41,132 nt of DNA, from the IMG/VR virus record IMGVR_UViG_3300025086_000074, positions 1 through 41,132 of that record; one strand, written 5' to 3'. The position numbers and the translations under genes were made by a program. Below are positions 1 to 6,108 of this stretch, one piece after another. The notes beneath the pieces are model-generated. The model was not told the DNA's origin and made no database searches. It worked only from the letters and a program-made list of their open reading frames with translations. The DNA comes from a virus. Positions within the stretch are counted from its first letter, which is position 1, and each line of letters starts with the position of its first letter.

Positions 1-474
1 TTCGGTAAGTACAATTTCCGTTCTGCCGAAGACATTCTCGAAGCAACAAAACCCTTTTTAAAGGAGCTTAGCGTTACTATAACTGTAAATGAAGAGTTAC
101 TTACTATGAAACCTGGTAGCTGTGATCAACCTGTTTTAAAGACAGTTGCAACAATATCAGATGGTAAAGACTCTATATCAGCTACAGCTATTGTAGGCGT
201 TGACACTGATCAAAAAGGTATGCAAATGCCACAGAGATACGGTGCTGCAAGTTCATACGGTAAAAAGTACGCACTTGGCAATCTGTTCTTGATTGATGAC
301 ACTCAGGATTCAGATGCAACAAACCAACACGGCAAGAAAACTGCCGCTAAACAAACAATGACTAATGAGTCTTTAGCTAAAGCAAAAGAATACATCAACA
401 AAGGTGGAAGTCTTGACGCTATTAAAGCTAAATATGTAGTCACAAAAAAGCATGAAGAGATGCTAACACTATGA
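1..474 (+). CDS. erf: ERF-family ssDNA-annealing recombinase, 5' truncated by window edge
   Basis: The reading frame is open from base 1, so the first ATG in the window (106) is internal and not the start. The visible 157 residues begin with a segment close to KYNFRSAEDILEA and continue to a YGAASSYGKKYAL block followed by acidic DDTQDSDA. This is the conserved core of ERF-family (P22 Erf-like) single-strand annealing proteins, which anneal complementary strands during phage recombination and genome circularisation. The C-terminal part (after about residue 115) is Lys/Ala rich and looks like a linker plus a small helical domain. The stop overlaps the next start (ATGA, 471-474), so it is translationally coupled to the exonuclease, its expected partner in a two-component recombinase. 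Family call is firm; the N-terminus lies outside the window. Confidence 0.85.
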   Translation, partial: FGKYNFRSAEDILEATKPFLKELSVTITVNEELLTMKPGSCDQPVLKTVATISDGKDSISATAIVGVDTDQKGMQMPQRYGAASSYGKKYALGNLFLIDDTQDSDATNQHGKKTAAKQTMTNESLAKAKEYINKGGSLDAIKAKYVVTKKHEEMLTL

Positions 475-1202
475 AAAAAGAAAAAATAATAGAAATGCTA
501 AGAGAAGATGAGCATTACTATGGCGATTTTGGTAAACAGTATTTAAGTAATTCAGATATATCTACGTTACTTAAAAACCCATTAGCTTTAAAAGAACCAA
601 GTAAGACAAATGCTCACTTCTTAGTAGGAGGCTATTTTCACACTGCTATATTAGAACCAAACAAACTTAAAAAGTTTAAGATTGTTGATTCAAGTAGTAG
701 AAACACTAAGGTTTATAAAGAAATGTCCGGTGGTGAAATGTGCTTACTACAGCATGAGGTTGACTTAGTTGACAACTTAATATCTACAATGCTAAATAAC
801 AAAGTTTGCAGAGACTTAATCTCAGAAGAAAAAGGAGAATATGAAGTGCCTGCTATAACAGAGTTATTTGGCCAAATGTGGAAAGGAAAAGCAGACGTTG
901 TTAATCACAACGAAAAGCTAATAATAGATCTTAAAACAACTTCTGATCTTGACAACTTTAAATGGAATGCTAAGAAATATAATTATGATTCTCAAGCATA
1001 TATTTATAGAAAATTATTTGGATATGAATTTATATTTATAGCTATAGATAAAAAGACAGGACAAATAGGTTTGTTCGACTGTTCTGATAAGTTTTACAGT
1101 TCAGGCGAAGAGAAAGTTGAAAAAGCATCAGAAGCTTATGATCTATTTTATAACACAGAGGGATTTGACCCTCACCAATATTTTATAAACCAAACCCTAT
1201 AA
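471..1202 (+). CDS. PD-(D/E)XK exonuclease, RecE/YqaJ-like
   Basis: A 243-residue protein with the motif series of the exonuclease VIII/YqaJ-type PD-(D/E)XK nucleases: a helix with GGYFHTAILEP (His57), GKADVV (Asp142), IDLKT (Asp153, Lys155) and QAYIYR (Gln175). These are the metal-binding and catalytic positions of the fold. Such enzymes resect dsDNA 5' to 3' and leave 3' single strands for an annealing protein. Placement directly after the ERF gene with a 4-base overlap, and before an SSB, makes a resection/annealing module. The start at 471 is set by that overlap; there is no Shine-Dalgarno-like site. It could also be called Cas4-like, but no cysteine cluster for an Fe-S site is seen, so RecE/YqaJ type is preferred. 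Confidence 0.85.
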   Translation: MKKEKIIEMLREDEHYYGDFGKQYLSNSDISTLLKNPLALKEPSKTNAHFLVGGYFHTAILEPNKLKKFKIVDSSSRNTKVYKEMSGGEMCLLQHEVDLVDNLISTMLNNKVCRDLISEEKGEYEVPAITELFGQMWKGKADVVNHNEKLIIDLKTTSDLDNFKWNAKKYNYDSQAYIYRKLFGYEFIFIAIDKKTGQIGLFDCSDKFYSSGEEKVEKASEAYDLFYNTEGFDPHQYFINQTL

Positions 1203-1203
1203 T

Positions 1204-1518
1204 ATGGCAGGAATAATAAAAGCGAGCATTAACTTAAATGCAATAGACAAATCAAAAATAATAGAAGGTAAGAAAGGAAAGTATTTGCCCATTACAATTA
1301 CGGTGAATGACGAACCTGACCAATTTGGTAACCAAGGGCCAGTTTGTATGGACCAATCTAAAGAGGAAAGAGAAGCTAAAACACCTAAAGTTTATTTAGG
1401 CAATGTAAAAGTTGTATGGACTAACGGAACTTTCCCTGATAAAATACCTTATGAAGGAAATGGAGCAGCACCTCAACCAAAAGCCCAAGCTAAAGTAGAA
1501 GAAGATCTACCATTTTAA
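1204..1518 (+). CDS. ssb: Single-stranded DNA-binding protein (phage type)
   Basis: A small 104-residue protein. The body has alternating strand-like segments compatible with an OB fold, with KVYLGNVKVVW near residues 61-71. The tail is low complexity (Pro/Ala/Gln/Lys) and ends in EEDLPF. An acidic tail ending in -PF is the hallmark of SSB proteins, where it recruits replication and repair partners. The position between the exonuclease and the primase-helicase fits a replication/recombination SSB. It is shorter than bacterial SSB, as is common in phages. The fold call rests on size, tail and context rather than a clear sequence match. It starts one base after the preceding stop. Confidence 0.7.
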   Translation: MAGIIKASINLNAIDKSKIIEGKKGKYLPITITVNDEPDQFGNQGPVCMDQSKEEREAKTPKVYLGNVKVVWTNGTFPDKIPYEGNGAAPQPKAQAKVEEDLPF

Positions 1519-1531
1519 TTAAATAAAATAA

Positions 1532-3244
1532 ATGCAAGTCGAAGAAATCGAAATAAATGGTTTTCAAATTGAAAACTTTAATCAGCACGGCTTAGACGTA
1601 GGTAAATCACAGGGGACTTGTCCCCTGTGTTCTTCTTCTAGAAAACCTGAGAATAGAAAAGCAAAATGTGCTAGCTATGATTGGGAGCGTGGTCTTGGTA
1701 CTTGTCATAACTGTGATAGCACTTTTCAAATGCACACATACAAACGTAAAGGTAAAGCTGAACGTGACTATGTTATGCCTGAAATTAACAAGGTTGACCC
1801 TGTTAAAGATAAGACGTTAGAATGGTTTAAAACACGTGGTATATCTAAAGATACGTTAGATGAATTAAAAGTCTCTACTGGATCTGAATATATGCCTCAA
1901 ACCGGCAAGACCGAGAATACTATCCAATTTAACTATTATGTAGGTGGACAACTTACTAATGTTAAATACAGAGATGCTCGTAAGAACTTTAAGTTATACA
2001 AAGGAGCTGAAAAAGTATTTTATAATATAGACAATATTGTAGGTCATGATACCTGTGTTATTGTTGAAGGCGAAATGGACGTGTTAGCTTTACATGAAGC
2101 TGGTATACCAAACGCGATATCAGTTCCCAATGGAGCTACATTAAATTCAAACAATTTAGACTATCTAGACAACTGTATTGATTATTTTGATGATATGTCT
2201 AAAATAATTATTGCAGTTGATTCAGATGCGCCGGGACAAGCCCTACAAACTGAATTGATACGTAGACTTGGAGCTGAGACTTGTTTCTTGGCTACATTTG
2301 ATGATTGCAAAGATGCTAACGAGTACTTAACCAAGTACTCTAGTAAGGAGCTATTGTCACGTATAACAAATGCAAAACCAGTACCGTTAGAAAACGTTAC
2401 TACATTTAGAGATATAGAAGATGAAATTACAGACTTTGTTAGAAACGGTTTTAAACGTGGCTATACTATTGGCCTTAATAATTTTGATTCAATTTTTAGT
2501 ACATATACTAAGCAGTTTATTACTGTAACTGGTATACCTAGTTCAGGTAAATCAGATTTTGTAGATCAAATGTGTGTAGGTTATAATAAAGAGTATGGTT
2601 GGAAAACAGCTTTTGCTTCACCAGAAAATGCTCCTACATATTTGCATGCACATAAGTTAATGCGTAAAGTATGGGGTGATATGCCTGAAAAAGGTCATAT
2701 TGGTGGAGACAAATGGAATCAAGTAGCAGATCATGTTAATGATAACTTTTTCTTTATTGATATGGAACGTTACACTCTTGAGTCTGTACTACGTAAAGGG
2801 GCTGAACTTGTGAAACGTAAAGGTATTAAATGTTTAGTTATTGATCCATTTAATAAAGTTAGAGACGTTGACTGTAAAACAGAAGATGTTAATCGTTATA
2901 CAATGGAGTATTTAACTAAGATTGAAACATTCGCTAAGAAATATGATGTGCTAGTGTTTATAGTAGCTCATCCAACTAAGATGTATAAAACACAAGATGG
3001 TAAAATTGAAGAGCCAACAATGTACAACATTAAAGGTGGTGGAGAATGGTATGACGCATCATATCATGGTCTGCTCGTACATAGAGACTATGAAGCTAGA
3101 ACGACAAAAGTTAAAATACTTAAATGTAAATTTCAAAACCTCGGGGAAAACGGAGCTGAAGCATTCTTCACTTGGGAACCGAGATCAGGATGTTTTGTAC
3201 CTCACGTACAACCTGAATTAGAAGAAAAAATGCCATGGGAATAA
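1532..3244 (+). CDS. Bifunctional DNA primase-helicase (T7 gp4-like)
   Basis: A 570-residue protein with the complete domain order of T7 gp4-type enzymes. It has an N-terminal zinc ribbon with Cys30, Cys33, Cys58 and Cys61, and a TOPRIM primase core with VEGEMD (178-183) and the acidic pair at Asp230/Asp232. The C-terminal RecA-like helicase has Walker A GIPSSGKS (334-341), Walker B LVIDPF (435-440), a VAHPTK segment (478-483) and KGGGEWYDASY (501-511). It would unwind DNA at the replication fork and lay down primers. The ATG follows the SSB stop after 13 A/T-rich bases. No replicative polymerase lies in the window, so the partner is presumably encoded further left. All recognisable catalytic motifs look intact. 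Confidence 0.93.
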   Translation: MQVEEIEINGFQIENFNQHGLDVGKSQGTCPLCSSSRKPENRKAKCASYDWERGLGTCHNCDSTFQMHTYKRKGKAERDYVMPEINKVDPVKDKTLEWFKTRGISKDTLDELKVSTGSEYMPQTGKTENTIQFNYYVGGQLTNVKYRDARKNFKLYKGAEKVFYNIDNIVGHDTCVIVEGEMDVLALHEAGIPNAISVPNGATLNSNNLDYLDNCIDYFDDMSKIIIAVDSDAPGQALQTELIRRLGAETCFLATFDDCKDANEYLTKYSSKELLSRITNAKPVPLENVTTFRDIEDEITDFVRNGFKRGYTIGLNNFDSIFSTYTKQFITVTGIPSSGKSDFVDQMCVGYNKEYGWKTAFASPENAPTYLHAHKLMRKVWGDMPEKGHIGGDKWNQVADHVNDNFFFIDMERYTLESVLRKGAELVKRKGIKCLVIDPFNKVRDVDCKTEDVNRYTMEYLTKIETFAKKYDVLVFIVAHPTKMYKTQDGKIEEPTMYNIKGGGEWYDASYHGLLVHRDYEARTTKVKILKCKFQNLGENGAEAFFTWEPRSGCFVPHVQPELEEKMPWE

Positions 3245-3496
3245 ATGTTGCCTAAAAAAGTTGATTGGAAACCACCATTGTGGAATAAAGAAAACACAAT
3301 AGCTTATAAATGGTGTATTGAACATGGTATTAAAATATACTCCGTGCCTTGCGGTAAAGGTTTTAATAATAAAACTTGTTGGATAGAGGTAAATGTAAAC
3401 GGAAGAAAAAAGTTAAGTCCAAAAACTTATGGTCCAACAGAATTATGGCCTAAAGTTATGGAACTATATAAATTTTATTATGATAAAAACATTTAA
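3245..3496 (+). CDS. Small conserved-looking hypothetical protein (83 aa)
   Basis: I do not recognise this protein. It is 83 residues, basic and rich in aromatic residues (several Trp and Tyr), with two cysteines (around residues 24 and 36), a strand-like WIEVNVNGRKKL segment and a helical C-terminus. Its ATG follows directly on the primase-helicase stop (no spacer) and its 3' end overlaps the start of the hydroxymethylase gene by 17 bases. It therefore sits inside the operon and is very likely translated. No signal peptide or membrane span is visible. A small DNA-binding or accessory replication factor would fit the neighbourhood, but nothing in the sequence proves it. Confidence 0.7.
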   Translation: MLPKKVDWKPPLWNKENTIAYKWCIEHGIKIYSVPCGKGFNNKTCWIEVNVNGRKKLSPKTYGPTELWPKVMELYKFYYDKNI

Positions 3497-4196
3497 TAAT
3501 AGATTTAAAAACGCTGATGAAGCTTTTCAGTATTGGTATCAATGTATAGAAAATTATGGTACAGACTTTGCTGGAACAAAAGCTTTGTTTAATATAGGAT
3601 TTGAAATGGATATACCAGGTCAAAATCAAATTACACACAAATGGCGTAACTGGAAAGAAGATTATGCAGAAGCTGAATGGCGATGGTATTTATCAGGTGA
3701 TAGAAACATAGAAACATTAGGAGAGATATACGGTAAAGTACCTGCTATATGGAAACGTATGGCAGACGATCATGGTGATGTTAACTCTAATTATGGTTGG
3801 CAATGGGAAAGAGGTTATCAATTAGATAAAGTTATAGAAATGCTAAGAAAAAACCCCGATACAAGACAAGCTACAATATCAATTTACGATGGTAAGGAAA
3901 TAGGCAGATATAAGTATGATACTCCATGCACTTACGCAATACAATTCACAGTTGTAAATAATCATTTGAATATGTGTGTCACGATGCGATCTAATGATCT
4001 CTGGTTCGGTTTCTGTAATGATCAGTATTGTTTTTCACAATTACAAAAATTAGTTGCAGATGAGACAGATTATGACATTGGTACATATTATCACTTTGCA
4101 CATAATTTACATTTATACGAGCGAGATCTTGGTAAGTTCTTGACTACGAAAGAGAAAGGACCAGCGCAATCAAGAGCAGACGAATATGGATGGTGA
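3480..4196 (+). CDS. Deoxycytidylate (dCMP) hydroxymethylase-like enzyme, thymidylate synthase fold
   Basis: A 238-residue protein of the thymidylate synthase superfamily. Catalytic positions are present: Glu66, Trp91, Tyr105 (in NSNYGW), the nucleophile Cys150, Arg170/Ser171/Asp173 (MRSND) and His211/Tyr213. Three features match T4 dCMP hydroxymethylase (gp42) rather than TS: Cys is followed by Thr (CT, not the TS CH), the MRSND phrase, and FGFCND, which puts Asp181 where TS has the dUMP-specific Asn (E. coli Asn177). Asp there (T4 Asp179) selects dCMP. The predicted product is 5-hydroxymethyl-dCMP, made with methylene-tetrahydrofolate. Length is close to T4 gp42 (246). I chose ATG 3480; the frame opens to ATG 3429, which would overlap the previous gene more. 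A dCMP or dUMP methylase activity cannot be excluded from sequence alone. Confidence 0.82.
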   Translation: MIKTFNNRFKNADEAFQYWYQCIENYGTDFAGTKALFNIGFEMDIPGQNQITHKWRNWKEDYAEAEWRWYLSGDRNIETLGEIYGKVPAIWKRMADDHGDVNSNYGWQWERGYQLDKVIEMLRKNPDTRQATISIYDGKEIGRYKYDTPCTYAIQFTVVNNHLNMCVTMRSNDLWFGFCNDQYCFSQLQKLVADETDYDIGTYYHFAHNLHLYERDLGKFLTTKEKGPAQSRADEYGW

Positions 4197-4992
4197 TATA
4201 ATATATTATTTATACCATATCCCGGGTAAAAAAATAGGGGTAACACGTAATCTTAATAGCAGGGTTACCGAACAACAAGGCTATAGCCCAGACGAATATG
4301 AAGTTCTAGATCAAAGCACAGATATCGATTATATATCAAGCCGCGAGTTAGAACTTCAAAAGTCTTACGGCTATAAAGTAGACCTTAAACCATATAAACA
4401 ATTATTTAAAATGAAAATAAACGCAACTGAACAAACCAGTACATTTCCAGTTCCATTAGACAAACTAAAAGGTAGATTAATGGATGAGTTAGGTAAGACG
4501 TGGGAAACAGTACATGGTACTTTTAAAATAACAAAAGAATCTATAGATTGGATAATGAAAAACGCGTCTACGTCTATGTTTAACAAGAAGAGATCTTATA
4601 TATATAATAAATCTTTTTATGAAGCTTTTCTTAACGAAGCTAAGCATGAAGCTACTTTGTTTTATAATCAGTTAAAAGATAGAGCAAATGGTGTTGAAAA
4701 AAATAGATTTCAATTAATTAGAGATTGGGCATATGAAAGAGGACTTTACGATAAAGGAGATGTTAAAACTCAATATTGTAAACTAATGGAAGAAGCCGGA
4801 GAACTTGGTAGATCAATATTAAAAGACGATCAAGTTGAATTTGTAGATGCTATAGGAGACATGGTTGTTGTCTTGACTAATTTAGCTATGCTAGGAGGAA
4901 CATCAATTGAAACATGCATTGATTCCGCTTATAATGAGATTAAAGATCGTAAAGGTGGAATGAAAAACGGTACATTTGTAAAAAATGAGTGA
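4186..4992 (+). CDS. Fusion of GIY-YIG-like domain and MazG-type NTP pyrophosphohydrolase
   Basis: A 268-residue two-domain protein. Residues 5-70 resemble a GIY-YIG nuclease module: a tyrosine-rich IIYYLY strand, KIGVT at 16-20, Arg26 and a RELELQKSYGY helix (Glu54/Glu56). Residues 172-268 are a clear MazG all-alpha pyrophosphohydrolase domain: EEAGE (202-206), EFVDAIGD (218-225) supplying Mg-binding acidic residues, then the RKGGMKNGTFVK C-terminus typical of phage MazG proteins. The middle (80-170) is unassigned. MazG domains hydrolyse (d)NTP to (d)NMP plus PPi. Overlapping the hydroxymethylase stop by 11 bases, it is a candidate dCTPase that would supply dCMP and deplete dCTP. Whether the GIY-YIG part is catalytic is uncertain. 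Confidence 0.8.
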   Translation: MDGDIIYYLYHIPGKKIGVTRNLNSRVTEQQGYSPDEYEVLDQSTDIDYISSRELELQKSYGYKVDLKPYKQLFKMKINATEQTSTFPVPLDKLKGRLMDELGKTWETVHGTFKITKESIDWIMKNASTSMFNKKRSYIYNKSFYEAFLNEAKHEATLFYNQLKDRANGVEKNRFQLIRDWAYERGLYDKGDVKTQYCKLMEEAGELGRSILKDDQVEFVDAIGDMVVVLTNLAMLGGTSIETCIDSAYNEIKDRKGGMKNGTFVKNE

Positions 4993-5089
4993 TTACCAAC
5001 AAACAATGACAGCTATAATAGCCGTTCAATTTATCGGCTTTTTATTAATATTTATATGGACAAAAACAGATGACAGAAAAAACAATTAA
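4985..5089 (+). CDS. Tiny single-span membrane protein (34 aa)
   Basis: A short ORF of 34 codons, ATG 4985 to TAA 5089. It encodes a polar N-terminus, a hydrophobic stretch of about 17-18 residues (AIIAVQFIGFLLIFIW, residues 10-25) and a charged KTDDRKNN tail, the layout of a small membrane protein with one span. It overlaps the MazG fusion stop by 8 bases and the next gene start by 20 bases, the same overlap style as the rest of the operon, which argues that it is real. Function is unknown. Because it is so short, chance cannot be excluded. Confidence 0.5.
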   Translation: MSDYQQTMTAIIAVQFIGFLLIFIWTKTDDRKNN

Positions 5090-5357
5090 ATTCAGAGATC
5101 CTGTTGTAGAGACAGTTGTAGATAAGTTTGTAAGTCGATCAGACGTAGGCTTTAAAAAGTATGGTCAAACCCTACATAAAGAACGTAAGACTGGAGTTAA
5201 AGATCTTGCAGCATATCTAAATGATGTACAAGAGGAATTAATGGACGCAATATTATATATTCAAGCAGCTAAAGATGAGCTGTCTGAAGCTAAAGACAAA
5301 GTCTATGGCGAAAGTATTAACGGTTTACCTTACTATGTCTCGGATATTGCGTCGTAA
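5070..5357 (+). CDS. Small MazG-like / phage nucleotide pyrophosphohydrolase-like protein
   Basis: A 95-residue protein with an RSDVGFKKYGQTL segment (about 23-35) and a helix VQEELMDAILYIQ (53-65). The pattern R-x3-G-x2-KYG followed by EEL-x-DA-x2-Y is shared by many small phage proteins of the MazG-like all-alpha pyrophosphohydrolase group, where EEL and Asp bind metal. Only one half of a canonical MazG motif set is clear, so it may work as a dimer or be a non-catalytic relative. It lies two genes after the hydroxymethylase and adjacent to the MazG fusion, which supports a role in dNTP pool control. Its C-terminus overlaps the resolvase gene by 23 bases. Confidence 0.55.
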   Translation: MTEKTIKFRDPVVETVVDKFVSRSDVGFKKYGQTLHKERKTGVKDLAAYLNDVQEELMDAILYIQAAKDELSEAKDKVYGESINGLPYYVSDIAS

Positions 5358-5787
5358 GAAGCAAGGTCCGGTTAGAGCTAAGAAGAAAGTTGTAGATGGT
5401 ATAGAATTTAAGTCAGGACTTGAAGCATATATGTATAAAGCTTTAAAAGAAGCAGGTATACAAGCAGAGTACGAAGGGATTACTTATGAACTAATCCCTT
5501 CATTTGACTTTAAAAACAAATGTTATGAAAGACAAGCAAACTCTAAAGGAGAGTATAGAGATAGAGGAGGCAAAGCAATACGTAAAGTCACTTATACACC
5601 AGATTTTACTGGAGATGGATTTATCATTGAGTGTAAAGGAAGGCCAAACGAATCTTTTCCTATACGTTGGAAACTTTTTAAGAAATATGCCTCAAAAAAA
5701 TTACTTAAAATTAATATCTACAAACCTCAAAATCAAAAAGAATGCGACGAAACCGTAAGCTTAATTCTTGGGAACAAAAAGACCTAG
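5335..5787 (+). CDS. PD-(D/E)XK endonuclease, DUF1064 / T7 endonuclease I-like resolvase
   Basis: A 150-residue nuclease. Motifs in order are SGLEAYMYKAL (Glu30), YTPDF (Asp90), IIECKGR (Glu99, Lys101) and FPIRWKLFKKY, the E...D...ExK arrangement of small phage PD-(D/E)XK endonucleases of the DUF1064 and T7 endonuclease I types, which cut branched DNA and Holliday junctions. The N-terminus is strongly basic (RRKK, RAKKK). ATG 5335 is preferred over the upstream in-frame ATG 5275 because the earlier start adds an unrelated leader wholly inside the preceding gene. Context next to replication and recombination genes supports debranching of replication intermediates before packaging. Confidence 0.75.
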   Translation: MSRILRRKKQGPVRAKKKVVDGIEFKSGLEAYMYKALKEAGIQAEYEGITYELIPSFDFKNKCYERQANSKGEYRDRGGKAIRKVTYTPDFTGDGFIIECKGRPNESFPIRWKLFKKYASKKLLKINIYKPQNQKECDETVSLILGNKKT

Positions 5788-5903
5788 CTAGAAGAAAATA
5801 TGCTGAACGCAAACTTGAACAATTTATTAAGTGGAGCGTTGAAAGTAAAGGTTATTTAAAATTAAAAGAGTTATTAGAATATGAAAGAAAGTACTCTACT
5901 TGA
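5742..5903 (+). CDS. Small basic hypothetical protein (53 aa)
   Basis: A 53-codon ORF starting at ATG 5742 inside the end of the resolvase gene (46-base overlap) and ending at TGA 5903, 23 bases into the next gene. The product is basic and helical (RRNRKLNSW at the start, LARRKYAERKLEQFIKW in the middle, LKLKELLEYERK at the end) with no cysteines or membrane segment. It fills what would otherwise be a 93-base gap in an operon where every neighbour overlaps, and this is the main evidence that it is a gene. Not recognised; a short DNA- or RNA-binding or coiled-coil adaptor is possible. Confidence 0.5.
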   Translation: MRRNRKLNSWEQKDLARRKYAERKLEQFIKWSVESKGYLKLKELLEYERKYST

Positions 5904-6108
5904 AATGAAGAATAAAATAGACTCAATGACTAGAATTATTCAGCATTTAATAAATGAAAATACACAGCTAAGGGATTTAGCTATTGGGACTTTAGAAACA
6001 GTAAAATTAATGCCTGGTTACGATAAGGCTATAGAGTCTTTAAAAAAAGAAATAACAACAAAAAAAGAGGTAAAAGAAGATGGAGTTATCGAACAAGATA
6101 CTAAGTGA
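5881..6108 (+). CDS. Small coiled-coil hypothetical protein (75 aa)
   Basis: A 75-residue, probably all-helical protein with heptad-like hydrophobic spacing (MKNKIDSMTRIIQHLINEN, about residues 9-27) followed by a charged Lys/Glu-rich tail. No catalytic motif, signal peptide or membrane segment is visible. It overlaps the small basic gene before it by 23 bases and the ribonucleotide reductase start by 29 bases, so it belongs to the same polycistronic unit. I do not recognise the family; the heptad pattern suggests oligomerisation. Confidence 0.6.
   Translation: MKESTLLEMKNKIDSMTRIIQHLINENTQLRDLAIGTLETVKLMPGYDKAIESLKKEITTKKEVKEDGVIEQDTK

Noticed and set aside
106-474. ATG at 106 as start of the ERF gene
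   Set aside because: The upstream codons from base 1 encode a typical ERF segment (FRSAEDILEA).
2997-3221. 74-codon plus frame inside the helicase gene
   Set aside because: Out-of-frame overlap with the well-supported helicase motif region.
3480-4196. Annotating the TS-fold gene as thymidylate synthase
   Set aside because: The Asn that reads dUMP is Asp, and the Cys-Thr and MRSND/FGFCND phrases fit dCMP hydroxymethylase better; kept as hydroxymethylase-like with stated doubt.
5275-5334. Longer N-terminus of the resolvase from ATG 5275
   Set aside because: The 20 extra residues are an out-of-frame reading of the preceding gene; ATG 5335 gives the basic MSRILRRKK start.
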